From assembly GCA_907165065.1 (NCBI GenBank), contig OU015540.1, positions 186,001 to 250,000 on the forward strand: 64,000 nucleotides of DNA, in the 5' to 3' direction. Made by a program: the position numbers and the translations under genes. Shown piece by piece: positions 1 to 12,760 of this stretch (within the stretch, counting starts at the first letter, position 1; each line of letters starts with the position of its first letter). The notes beneath the pieces were generated by a model that was given only the letters and a program-made list of their open reading frames with translations, had not been told where the DNA came from and searched no databases. The stretch is from Caprimulgus europaeus (taxonomy: Eukaryota > Chordata > Aves > Caprimulgiformes > Caprimulgidae).

Positions 1-1321
1 TATGAAAGGTGTCCCTAGAACTGTTGATCAATTTCTAAAGTCATAGCACTGCAATAATGGACCAGATCTGCTAAGACAGACACAGGAGGTGACAGGCAGG
101 AAGGCTTAACTCCCAAACACGCTTTTCCTAGCACTATCTGAGGCCCAGATTATTATGGTAGATGAAATTCTGTTTCTACTAAAAAGAATAAGGCTATATA
201 GGGATTAACAATTTCATAGTACTCAGTCTGCCTCCTGCTGCCCAGCGAAAGGCACTAGTTACCTAGACATGCAACCAAAAAATGCCATCTACAAGTGACC
301 AGGTAGCAGAACACTAGAACTACAGAAGTTTATTGAGTGTCTGGGCTAGGCCTTATGAATTTATCTGTTTACAAGGAACGTGGTGCTAGCTTTCAGAGAC
401 CACAAGCAGAAATTAAATGTGCCTCACCAAAGCAGAATGTTCCAGTATACTCAAGAGGCAGCAACTCTGTTGGATTCTTTAGGGGAAACTTGCAAGTTGC
501 AAGCTATGTATTTAACGGCAAATTACTCTTGATGACTACTAGAGGCCTGCTTCCTAAACACCACAGTAGATTGTATAGGAAGAGCCAGAAAACCCAAACA
601 TTTAGAGATCAGCAACCAAAAGGTATATACAAGTGATACATGAAAAAAAAGTGAAAAAGATACAGAAATATTACTTACTGTCTTACAATAGGCCAACTAC
701 AAAAGCATCAAATTAAAATATTAATTGCTTCATTAGTTCTTTAAGATAACACTAAAGTAATTCATTATTGTGCGGTGCCACGGATGTGAGAAGTCAGAAA
801 TGATCCACTTAAGACTACTGAATACAAAGATACTAACTGTGAATCACAAAGTCCTTGAGGGCCACAACACTAGAGGCTGAGAAAGAATACTGAAGAAGTA
901 TCGCTGTTCTTACTTTCTTCCCTAAACATCTGGCAGTAGCTCCTGACACAGACAGGACATTGCATAGAAGTTCTTACCATGATAAACTCTTATCTGAGTT
1001 CCAATCCTTTACATAATAACATTTTAACAAAACCCATTATGCTACCAAACTTACATTAGAAAGCAATGTCTCCTAAAAATCCAAGCATCAAGTCCGCAGA
1101 ATCCAATGGAACTTCAGGTGAGTTTAAAAGATACTTGAAAAATCAGCACTCATATTTAGTTCAAACACTTAATTTTAATATTTAAGCTTAAAACCACTAT
1201 GTCCTGCTCATTTACTTTTGAAGCTCTACTCTCCAGATTTACATCTCAGCAATATTACTTGCACAACAAATTTTGAAGTTTATCTAATATATTTGACACT
1301 TCTTGTAAGAAGTAAAGTTAC
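1..1321 (-). other. PDPK1: PDPK1 intron 2, partial
   Basis: This is the start of the intron that follows PDPK1 exon 2, and it runs off the left edge. The 5' splice site is the GTAACT read leftwards from 1321. The stretch is AT-rich and I found no exon in it. The next human PDPK1 exon encodes the VLAREL...EYAIKILEK part of the kinase N-lobe, and nothing like it appears here. No repeat of known family was recognised. Confidence 0.75.
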
Positions 1322-1591
1322 CGTTGAAAAAGATCCTTCACCCAGAATTTTCCCAAATTTGAAGTCATCGGGTCGTTTCTTTCGAGGCTGTGGAGGCTGC
1401 TGTCCTGTATGCTGCTGCAAGGAGTTTGAACTAGATCTTGATTCAGCTGCAGTGCTCTCCATGTTAGATCCCTGTCTGCTGCCACAGGTGGAAATGACAG
1501 ACGGAGTGCTGGAATCTGCTTGGTTCCTCACCATTGATGGGGATGAACAGGAGCATAACACCACACTTGACTGGATTGGAACAGCATCATA
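1322..1591 (-). CDS. PDPK1: PDPK1 exon 2 (linker and start of kinase domain)
   Basis: PDPK1 is the AGC-family serine/threonine kinase that phosphorylates the activation loop of AKT, S6K, SGK and PKC downstream of PI3K, at the plasma membrane and in the cytosol. This 270-nt exon (90 codons, phase 0 at both ends) reads YDAVPIQSS, then VVLCSCSSPSMVRNQ, a Ser/Gln-rich linker, PPQPRKKRPDDFKFG, and ends inside the glycine-rich ATP loop (GEGSFST). It follows human PDPK1 closely: YDAVPIQSSVVLCSCPSPSM, then QPRKKRPEDFKFGKILGEGSFST. The acceptor is TCTTTTCAG ending at 1592 and the donor is ACG/GTAACT at 1322/1321, which is where the human exon also ends. The catalytic exons are outside the window. The call is secure because both exon edges and the phase match. 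Confidence 0.96.
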
Positions 1592-4500
1592 CTGAAAAGA
1601 GATGTAAAACTGTTATTCCCATACCTTCAATTAATTACCGCACACATCTACACTTTATTTCCACACAAGCATCATATAAGGTCCTATTTGAAAGGGTTAT
1701 CATTAAAAAGTCTTTAGGAGGCAATGTTAGTATTTGTTTTGAAAAAGGCAGTCTTAATTCACTAAACAACTTAGTTTAGGTCATGCTGCATACATACATA
1801 TAGCCATAAGTCAAAGGTATGAACACTTCAAGAATGTTTTTTTCAAACTCAAAAAAGTGCTCCCTAACACCAAGGTATCAAATGTCACAGTATATTCTCC
1901 ATAACATGTTCCTTAAACTTTATTTTGAGCTTAGAGACAGAGTCATCTGTCCAATCTTAACAAGTAGTAGTTTTCCTGAAACTGAAAGAATTATCTAGTT
2001 ATGTAATGAACGCCTCTATTCACCAGTAACATTAGTTTAGAGCTCCAAGTTACAATGAACAGTAAATGAACAAGGAAAGCATGAAAGCTTTAATGGAGAC
2101 AAAGGACACATTCCTACATTTTTACTTGGAATCTCACCTTCTCCAATGGTATTTCTCTTTAATACACATTAGAGAAGGACAGGAAGAAAAGAGAAAAACA
2201 TATAAAAGAGATCAGCTGGAAGGTTTAATAATCAGCAATAGCTAATACTTTTTTTGAAGAATGCTCTGGTCTATGACCTTTTAAAACAAGGAAGATTACA
2301 CTATTTAAATTGTACATATGGTCAGGTAAAGACATCTCAGTTCCAAAACAAAGAACCAGATATAGCTCAGAAAACAGCAAGTACAAGAAGATACACTCCA
2401 GATACCAATTCTTGTAATATACAAAGCAAATCAGCATCTGGTACCCTTTTATCAATTTTTCCTGAGTAAGGCCAAGAAAACTTGTCAAGATGCTTTCCCT
2501 CCCTGTTGGTAATATACGTCCATTATTCCGTCAAGCATCTGCCTTCAAATGTATGACTTGAATCTGGCCAGAAAACACAGACAATATGAGAGTGCTGCTC
2601 AACTACTTCTGACAATAAAAAATGAAATGGTATGCAAACAGAGGGAATATTTAAGAAAACTAACACCACGTCCAAACATTACTTTTTAATCTCAGTATTC
2701 TAACATACGTCCAGCAGAATGGAACTATGACTTAATGAAAATCTCCTAACCTCAAAACAGTTGTATTATATAACCCTGACATAATCCGTAACATACCTCA
2801 GGTTGATATTCAAATAAACATTTATTCTGACAAAAAAAAAATCATTAATTTCAATTTGATTCAGAACAATTTTCTGCATTTCTATCAGAAACCACTTTAG
2901 AAAGGAATTGTACTTGCATTCAATCATGCATAAGGGCTTAAAAGCTCCCAGCTCCCAAATTAGCAATTACTCACTTGGCTGTGCTCTACGCAGCAGGGAA
3001 GAAGCAGCGCCTACTTTCTGCTAAACTTCTTTCAAAAATAAAATACAACTCAAATACACTATACTTAAGCATTTAGGGGCATTACAGAACAATGAGACAT
3101 AAATACATTTCTAAGCAAGCAAATTGAGACGAAGGTAGCGAAGGCAAAATTAGTACAACTAAAACTCCATTTTCTCCACAACTGATATACAAATATCAAA
3201 CCCCGCAAGAACTGAAAATCAACTACTAAGCAACTATTCTAGACTATATCTTCCAAGATGCATAAGGGAAGATTCCCTTTCCAGTCTGAGTGCAGCCTAC
3301 TTGCTCCAAGATCTCTATTACTGCTTAGGGCTTTTTCCAAGAACTATGACTACACCAATAGGGCAGCAGATCAAGAACAGGTAACAGCTTCTTTTATTAA
3401 ACCTTTGTCTGAGCTTTGTGATATAACAAGAGACTGATGAGGAATCTGCCTATAATGATAGCTATTTGTTATACTTTGTACAGCTTTTGTGAGAACAAAA
3501 GGCAGGTAAGGCTAGGAGACCTGGAGACAGATGGCAGAATTTTGCTTTTCGAAAAGTTCACTAATGCCCCTAGAGAGCAGTATATGCCCCTACCCAGAAT
3601 CAGTTATGCAGAATCATTCTTCCCTTTGATGAGAAGACAGCATATTGATGTATTACTATGGAAACAGCACATACACATTGAAGTATGTGTGCTGTAGGTC
3701 ACAGTTCCTTTTATGCCTTCTATGCAGATATTACAGCTGACACCTTCCCCAGACTAGTTACTGTCCCTAACATTCGCATAGCCCAGCTGAATCACCTTCC
3801 TTTCAGACAGCTACTCAAACAGCAGCCTGTATAAAGACACTCAGTGGTTAGAATTAAAGAGATTGCACTCTTTCCCATCAAGAGTGCAGCAAGGCTGACA
3901 CAAGCATGACTGCTCAACAACTGAAGTGATGGCAATATAAGAAACATCCCCTTAATTGAAATACAGTAAATAAAGAAACACATGCACACAGACTAGATTT
4001 AAATTATGAACTGGCTCCAGTCAGGCTATTCTAGAGCAACTGAGGGTTTACAGTTAGATAAAGCAGCAGTATTGTGGGGAAACTGGTTAGATTTTGCAGC
4101 TAGCAAGATCACCTTGAAAAAACAAACAAACAAAAAAACCCAACACAAAAGCACCAGACAGGACTGAGAGAAAGGGAGGGAAAGATGTTGGATGCAGTAT
4201 ATTCCCTTGCAGAGTATCTGAAACTAAGTCACATGAATATCAAGTATAGAAAAGTCCTAAGGGAAGAAGAGACAGGAATAAAGGACTTTGTAGGAAGATA
4301 AGGTTATTTTCAACCAAGGTATAATTTCAATTAGTTCCCTGACTTTCTCAAAGGAAAGTCAAGATTAAGAACAAGAAGGACAGAAAGAAGATGCCATAGA
4401 TTTCAAGTATCAGTTACCCAAGAAATGACAGAACTAGATATGTTGGACCTGAAAGTTTATAGAAAAAGTCACTCCTACTCTTGTCTGTCTACACTCCACA

Positions 4501-6042
4501 TATTCTTGTTTAGTATTTTGTGTCCTATATTATTTACTTTCTCAGTTTTATTTTGAAAGATTCCAAAAAACATGTCTGCAGACTATACATCTTGCTACAT
4601 CCATGTCTTCACATATGCCAGAGACAGAATACGGGCTAGCTCATCCAGTCTAACCTCGTACAGCTGTTCTTTTGCAAAAAGCAGATTTAAGATTCTGCTT
4701 CTGCTAGATACAGACTTTTTTAGTGAGATATGAAGTCAATCACTGAAAAATTTAAAAACTTTCTAAACTGCATCTGCAGTTCTCAGAAGCTTGAAGATGC
4801 TATCCTTACAGCAATTATCAAAATTTCTCAGCTGGCAAGGCAGTGAAAGCACAGACCCTCATCCACCTATTGCGTGTCATGGATCACCACGATAAACCAC
4901 TGATCTAATAATTCTGTCTTTGCTTTTAAAAACTAGCCTCTAACACTATCTATTTTTCTAAGCTCTTAAGGATACCGTTTCTAATTTACTTCCACATAGA
5001 AATTGTTTCTTTCTTACTGCAGCATACTGTGAATTCAAAAACCTAATGAAGAAAACAAATCTGCTAAAGGTAAATGGAATTATAGATCAATTGACATATC
5101 AAAATCTTCATTACCTAATTTTCACTAAACCACTAGAAACACACTTCCTTTCATTTATGTGTCATGTGAAGTAAGTCCTTCTCTTGTTCTTTTCCCCTCT
5201 TGCCTGCAAACAGTAGAAATAAACTTCAGGAGAAGAAAACTTGATTCTATGCAAAAAGCCCACTAAATACACTACATTTTTTTCTTTTATACTTTCCTTG
5301 CTCCCCTTTGCCAGTCACAGGCAAAGCTCCCAGCTATCTAAAATAACCTATACCTTTTGGAGTCCTTTTTGCAACTCAGCATTTTGACAACAGCACTACC
5401 ATTACAACTTTTAATTTCTACTAGCTTTTTCCCACCGCAAAATCTGCAACACTGCTTCGCTGATACAATTCTATCAACATTAACAGCAGCAAAAAATACT
5501 TGTAGAGACTGGGCCTTCTGAAGAGTCCTAACTGCTGACTGTATTACCGAATCTCTAGCTGCATTAAGACACAGAGCAGACATGATTAGAAAAGCTCTTC
5601 CATCCACTTATCTATAAGGCCAATTTTTTTGGAAGCAAACCCTGCTAACAGAAAGTATTATTTACACAAAGCAACATGAGCTCTACACCTCAACTGCTAC
5701 ATTTGTTTTGATTATAAACAATGCTGATGAGTTTGTATAAGCTAGAACATTGGCACAACCCTCTTATGAATGTTTTTATGGTAAACTGTATTTCAGGTCT
5801 ACTAAACGAAATTAAGTAGATAGACATCCATAAAACATTTGACTTGACATTATACAGTGTCTGAAATACAGAATAACGTTGAGGAAAATGAATATAGGAC
5901 ATATTCTAAGTAAAACATTCTTAAACATCTTTTCTTTAATAGTCATCCCCAAACAAGGACCTCTTCCAATTCACACCTGGATTGACTCTCAAACCAAAAA
6001 TACTGAAAGAAACAGAGTAACTGCATATATTTAAAGACTGAG

Positions 6043-6097
6043 AAAAACAAACAAACAAACAAAAACCAAAAAAAACAACAAACAAACCACACATACC
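6043..6097. repeat. A/C-rich simple tract
   Basis: This is an AAAC-type low-complexity tract (repeated AAACA units, then mixed A/C) in PDPK1 intron 1. Similar short tracts occur near 31218-31258, 51755-51828 and 52308-52366. Confidence 0.6.
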
Positions 6098-7302
6098 ATT
6101 TGGCAATAAAAAGTGTATCTCTTACTTAAAGCAATCTGCAGCTTTTGGTAAATTAGACAAACAGTGAGATCTTTTGTTTCTACCAAAACGGTACTACAAA
6201 TTAAAATATGGTCCAAGAACTTAGGTATAATGGTAGGGAATGAGTGGACAAAGAACTTAAGCTAGTCCATACCTGAATATACAGAATTCGAAAGCATCAG
6301 CTAGGAGAAGCAAAGTTTTACTGTCACTAGTACTGTGCAAACACTAAGGAGAAAACCAAAACAAACCAGCTTCAGGAGAAAATCAAGACACTGAATTCCT
6401 GGGAGAACATCTGATCATCTGACTAGATTAAGCTCCTGAAATCTATGTTTATTAAGGAATCAGTTTTAGCTTTGTGGTATCACAGAATACAGAACCCTAA
6501 AAATCAGCATCACCTGCAATTCAACACAAGTCTTACTTTATGTAAGAATTACTGAGTGGTGTATGTCATAAGTGTTAGACTAAATTGATCAGAAGTTCAC
6601 AGAAGTTCACAAATGCTGATAGTTAAGGAGAAGGAAACACAACTATGCACTTGTAACATACAAATGTTAAGGTAATGAGCTGACTCTTGACGCCAAATGA
6701 TATTCATTTAGGTGATGCTCCATGGTATGAGAGAGCTTTCTGTATCCTATCTTTTTTTTTTTTTTACTTTCATTTATTTCTTAAATTGGTTTATTTTAAA
6801 TTGTAAATATCTTTACAGAAGATATCGTGCATGTTACTGTGTCTAAAACGTACTTTGCCTTACATGTGTGTATCTTACATTACTGGTAACAGAGTATGAA
6901 ACCTGCTATGTCTGTTTACCAGTGAAGATAAACCAATAGAAACACGTATGCCCTACATCAGCAAAGTCTACTTAAGAAATGATAGGATTCAGAAAGCAAC
7001 ACAGCAGAACTCTAGGATATCTGTGAATTAATCTTTTAACTTGCAAATGGAATTTGACAGGCTTTCAAAACAGATACAACATTACACAGTATAAAATACC
7101 CTCCCTGGCTGTCACAGTATCCAATCACAGCTTTTACATCTCTGCCAAACATAGCCCTTTGATACAGAAACAGAAAGATCTTCCAAAATCTATGAATCTA
7201 AGATTCAATGTCCGAATTACCATACTTGTCGTCAAGTAAAAACATGGAGTCCATCTATTTATCTGTGCAATTAAGGAAGAATAAAGGCCTTTATTTCACA
7301 TT

Positions 7303-7495
7303 GAGAGAATCATAGAATAGTTTGGTTGGAAAAGACCATTATGATCACCTAGTCCAACCGTAAACCCAGCATTGCCAAGTTCACCACTAAAGCATGTCCC
7401 CAAGTACCACATCTACACATCCTTTAAATATCTCCACGGATGGTAACTCCACCACTTCCCTGGACAGCTTGTTCCAGGCAATTGCTTTCATTAAA
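7303..7495 (-). mobile_element. CR1 LINE, 3' end fragment
   Basis: The plus strand opens with AGAATCATAGAATAGTTTGG, which is the reverse complement of the CR1 3' terminus with its ATTCTATG-type repeat. The familiar CR1 tail sequence follows (CCCCAAGTACCACATCTACA, then a GATGGTAACTCCACCACTTC block). The element therefore points along the minus strand. It is a 5'-truncated tail of about 190 bases; the right boundary is approximate because similarity fades after TTCCAGGCAATTGC. It lies in PDPK1 intron 1 in the sense direction of the gene. Confidence 0.85.
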
Positions 7496-10400
7496 CAGGT
7501 GTTTTGTAATTTTAGAGATAAAGCTGACTTGCTACTATTTATCAGTTCTGAGATTTTGCTAAAGATGGGTTAAGTTAGATAGGCTTGGACTGAGAGGCGT
7601 TGTAAATTATTCCAATATTGTTATACAAGACAAAAATTCCGAAGTTGTCATTTATTTTGCATTGCTTATAATTTAAACACTGACAATTTCGGGTCTCCTA
7701 AGGATTTATCTGCAAAATGCAAAGGAAAAAAATTAACAGTTAGTCACTTATATTTAATCTATTATTTTCATGGCACACCGGTGTTTCAGAAGGTTGACAA
7801 AGATGCAGTAACTGCATGTGGTACACACCTTGTATCTGGAAAAGAGCATAAGAAAGGGCAATTAGAAGATATTATGCACAGCTCTCCCACTGACCTCCTG
7901 CCCCTCCAGATGCCACAATGAAAATAATTACCTTCTCCGGGTTCTCCAGTACCTGTTAGTGACAGCCTCTACTTCAAAGGCTAGAGTGCAACAAACCCTG
8001 GAAGTTCCAGCATATTCCAAAACAAAAAAAGCAACTCATCAGGTTAGATACTAAGATAGACCTGAACATATGTCTTCAAACTATTCCTGATAGTACCTAA
8101 AAAGAGAACACAGGCAAAAGCAGGGTAGTTCAGCTATAAGAAATGTAAGTTCAGATACAAAGAAACACTGATTCAGAATAACAAATTCCAACTAAAAGCC
8201 TCACCTTCCAATGCAGAGAGCACAGTACAGGTGGTACTTCCCATTACATACCAATCCTAACCAGGAAGCATCATTATTATCATGTGATCCCTATCAATAT
8301 TCAACACCAGTTTTCCTTTCATAAACTCTATACACTGCTACGCCTCAGTGACTGTCATGAATTAAAGCAATCCAGAACAATAATAGATGGTGTGCTTTTA
8401 TAAAAACTGCAGTAAACAAATTCTCATACCTCATATCCTCATGTCTATTTACGCTCTGGACTTATGTCTAAAAATGGACTGTCAGACTTTCTGCTAAGTA
8501 ACAAACAGCATCCTCTTTCTATTAACCAATTGTACATACATGTGCATGTAGAAACAATATCCTGAATAATTTCTGAAACTCCACTGCATGTCAGTTTCCA
8601 TTTATACATGTGTAGAAGTTTCTCAGGTAATTTAAATAATAATACATCTATTTGCCGACATTATTACCACCTTTAAGGAATTAAAATATTTGCTTAAAGA
8701 AAAAGAGAAAATCCATTAATATGTCTTTAAAAGTGCCAGTAGATGCTGTCAGACTGTCTTATCATCAGAACATAAAATCAAGCATGTAATGGACAGGAAA
8801 AAAACTTAAGATGAAGCCAAGCCTCAGCAGTATTTCTGAGTGCACTACACAACTAGAAAACTGTTCGCCCACCTAACAGGTTAACTTTGACAGTCAAATA
8901 CATACAGCCATATTTTTAAAAAATTTAAACACTATAGTAATTGGGAGGTATTTAAAAACACATACTCGGCTCACACTTTCAGCTTGACAGAAGATTACAT
9001 ATCTCCCCAATCAGGAAGGAATATCACTAGACTGGAATAGTAAGGAAACCAGACTTAGAACTATGCTTTCAGATTCTGACATCTGAGGAAAAAAGTGCCA
9101 AAGGCTTGAAAGAACCACACACAACATTCAGTCATTTAAAAGGAACATAGTTAAAAACCAAAAAAAACCCCAACCTGTAATTGAATAGTACATTGGCAAA
9201 TACTTACATCTTCTCCGGGATGAAAACACTAAGTCATACTTTACTGATATATGCAAAAAGTGCAAAATGTTAAAAAACCTAGTAAAAAAAAAATCTGACC
9301 AAAAGCGGTGATATTAAGGCATTTTAAAAAAATTTAAAAAAAAAAAAATCTGCCTTTGGGTACTATACAAAGCAGTTAATTGAACAAGCTGGTTAATTTT
9401 CAACCTATCACAAGAAATGAAGATTATATTGAAATGACAGATCTTATTCAATCTTTCTTAAGGCAGGTAATTCAAATGTCTAACAAAATCATAACAAATA
9501 AAATCAACAGGCATTTCTAGGAAATCAGATTCATGTTATATCAGCAAAAATACAACCAATCAGCTCAAAGATTTGGAAGGACAGAGAACACCTCCACACT
9601 GTTAGATTGTTTTGACTCTTCATTTAAGGAATAAAGGTATTTTAGCCACAAGATTGATTTTGTTTCTACATAAATGACTTTCTCATATACAGAGCAATCT
9701 TGACCCAGATATTTTAGTTAATGCAAATGCCTTTTTCTAAATTTGACAATCTTACACATACGGTGGTATTTCCTGCCACTAATTTCCAGGATTCTGATTC
9801 CAAATTCAAGTAGGGATTAAAGCTAATGAAAGGATTTGTAAGAACCTGTATATCAGCCAGTTACCCTCTACTGTCCTCTACTGCAAAGCAAAGCACTGAA
9901 GTTTGCAGCACCTTCAGATGCAAAGATTATTTAAGGCCTCCTTCCACCGCCTCCTCCCCAACCCCCAAGCCTCAAAACAGATCAGAAACAGGAAACCACA
10001 AAAATCTCCAAGAACCTAAAGTCAGCCTATGGCCCAAATAGCTATACATGTAAACAAGCCATTGAGAATTCATTTCACACAAACAGATTCAGGCCAGCTC
10101 ACAACAGCAGCCATCTGCAATTGCAATAGTCTAGACCCCGCTCTACACCACCAGCTATCTCACGAAGCACACCAATACCAAGACGTGTTGTCGAGCATGG
10201 ATGGGGACTCAGGCTAAGAAGCACAAAAGAACTCCCTTTACTAGGCTCCTTGCTAGCAAGGTTTGGAGGGAAAGAGAACAGTCTGGGGTGAAGAGCAGCG
10301 AAGCAGCCACACAGAGGTGGTAGTATGCAAATGGAAAGGCAGGACAGCACAGTCAAGAACTGTAAATTAAATTCCTGCAGGATTCCTGAAGAACTGAGCA

Positions 10401-11312
10401 TCAAATTTAATACTTTATTTTCAGAAGAAAGTGCTAAGCAAGTTAATCCTTGTAATTTTTCACCATAAAAAGAATTATAGAATATTTGCCAGGTGAAGTA
10501 TTTACAGCTTGCCTTTTAAAGCAGAAAGCAAATCTCAACTTCAATATTTAGTCACAAAACAAACCAGTTATTTCCTGTAGCACTGTTGAGTATAATCCAT
10601 AAGGTGTGAAAAATAAGGTTCTAGACCAAACAGCTTACTTTGTGCATGTTGTGTTCAGTTGTTTCATACACTTTAGTTAGACCTTAGTAACTTCCACAAG
10701 CATACCTGCAAATAAGATGTCAGAAAGGAAAGTGGGGTAGGAAGAAAAAACAGCTCCTTCCCCTTTTTTGCTTCTTATTACACATACATAACCTAACTTG
10801 GCCTCCTGCAAGAAGTTTTCCCATTTGAAATATCAGAAACAATAATTCCTTGGCTTCATACAAATTCTTCAAGAAGGTCCAATATAAGGAACCTAGAGAA
10901 GGATTTTATCTTTCAAACAGTGTTTCCTGAGTTAAGTTTTTATCTTTACATATTAAAAAGTAATTTATCACTTTCACATTTTCTGATGCTATAAATATGC
11001 TAGTTCTACAGCAATCCATACAGCATTTCCAGGAAAAAAAACATAAATAAATAAAAGTTTACTGTTAAAAAACAGGGATTACTAAAATATTTTACATCTT
11101 GGTAGATCAAACCTATTTCTATTATTTTGCCAGTTTATTACCTTTTTCAGTCTAACAAAGTGACTGTGCCCCTGGTTTCATGCCTTCTATACCAAAATTC
11201 CTGCAAGTACTTCAACAGTCAGCATCCCTTTCCAAGTTTTTCCTGCACTGTTGCCTTCCAACTGATCTGCTTTAGATCACTGAAATGAGCCTGAGTCTGT
11301 AGGGTGTCTTAC

Positions 11313-12459
11313 AATGCCCAGCTACAGTCTATCCAGACTTTAGTAAAGCCTTTGACACGGTTTCTCACAGCATTCTCCTGCAGAAACTGGCTGCTCAAGG
11401 CTTGGATGGGTATAGTCTTCGCTGGGTGGAAAACTGGCTGGATGGCCAGGCCCAAAGAGTTAGGGTGAATGGAGTTAAATCCAGCTGGTGGCTGGTCACA
11501 AGCGGTGTTCCCCGGGGCTCAGTATTGGGGCCAGGTCTATTTAAGATCTTGATGAATGATCTGGACAAGAGGTTTGAGTGCACCCTCAGCAAGTTTGAAG
11601 ATGACACCAAGCTGGGCAAAAGTGTTGATCTGCTCGAGGGTAGGAGGGCTCTGTAGAGGGACCTGGACAGGCTGGATCGATGGGCCGAGGCCAATTTTAT
11701 GAGGTTCAACAAGGCCGAGTGCTGGGTCCTGCACCTGGGTCACAACAACCCCATGAAACACTACAGGCTTGGGGAAGAGTGGCTGCAAAGCTGCCTGGCA
11801 GAAAAAGACCTGGGGGTGTTGCTCAACAGCTGGCTGAACATGAGCCAGCAGCGAGGCCAGGTGTGGCCAAGAGCATCCTGGCTTGTATCAGAAACAGTGT
11901 GGCCAGGGGGACCAGGGCAGTGATCGTCCCCCTGTACTGGGCACTGGTGAGGCCACAGCTCGAGTGCTGGGTTCAGTTTTGGGCCCCTCACTCCAAGAAG
12001 GACATGGAGGTGCTGGAGTGTGTCCAGAGAAGGGTAACGGAGCTGGGGAAGGGTCTGGAGCACAAGTGTGCTGAGTTCCCGGCTGAGGGAACTGGGGGTG
12101 TTGAGCCTGCTGAGGGGAGACCTCACTCTGCACAACTACACAAAAGGAGGTTTTAGTGAGGTGGGTGTCAGCCTCTTCTCTGAGGTAACAAGTGATAGGA
12201 CAAGAGGAAAAGGCCTCAAGTTGTGCCAAGGGAAGTTTAGATTGGAATTAGGGAAAATTTCTTCACTGGAAGAGTTGTCAAGTATTGGAACAGGCTGCCC
12301 AGGGAAGTGGTGGAGTCACCATCCTGGAGGTGTTTAGAAGATGCGTCAATGTTGTGCTTAGGGACGTGATTTAGTGGTGGACTTGGTAGTTTTAGGTTTA
12401 CAGTTGGACTTGGCAGATCTGAAAGGTCTCTTCCAACCAAAACTATTCTATGATTCTAC
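11313..12459 (+). mobile_element. CR1 LINE, 1.15-kb 3' part with reverse transcriptase remnant
   Basis: This CR1 LINE is truncated at its 5' end and lies in PDPK1 intron 1, antisense to that gene. Translation in shifting plus-strand frames shows the C-terminal part of the CR1 reverse transcriptase. It begins with the [14 protein letters not shown]-like segment near 11335-11385 and continues with [48 protein letters not shown], then the R-RELG and FRLELGKI-like region. It ends with the 3' UTR and a TTCTATGATTCTA terminus near 12459. The catalytic YADD-type box is represented by FEDDTKLG. Frameshifts and stops break the frame, and the endonuclease and most of ORF2 are absent, so it is not mobile. 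Confidence 0.93.
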
Positions 12460-12629
12460 AGCAATCTACTTGTAGAGCTTCAAGAGCTATATGAAACAGA
12501 CATTACTTCTAGCACTGTAAGTAGTAGACCAGTAACTCAAAGAATAATTTGCTTTAAAAAAAAAAGCACCTACCCACACAGTGGATTAATTGTTTAGTTG
12601 CACATCACTGTTATGCACATCACCTGAAT

Positions 12630-12760
12630 GTCTCTCTGGAGACATTCAAGACCCACCTGGACACCTTCCTGTGTGATCTCATTTAGGTTCCTGCTCTGAC
12701 AGGGGGATTGGACTGGATGATCTTTCAAGGTCCCCTCCAATCCCTGACATTCTGTGATTA
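12630..12760 (+). mobile_element. CR1 LINE, short 3' end fragment
   Basis: About 130 bases of CR1 tail: TCTCTGGAGACATTCAAGAC, CCTTCCTGTGTGATCTCATT, GGACTGGATGATCTTTCAAG, then an ATTCTGTGATTAT end. It resembles the 3' end of the element at 19655-20303 more than that of its near neighbour at 11313-12459, so it is a separate insertion of another CR1 subtype. Confidence 0.88.

Noticed and set aside
11402-12337. Several 60-158 codon frames on both strands
   Set aside because: Explained by the CR1 reverse transcriptase remnant and its shadow frames.
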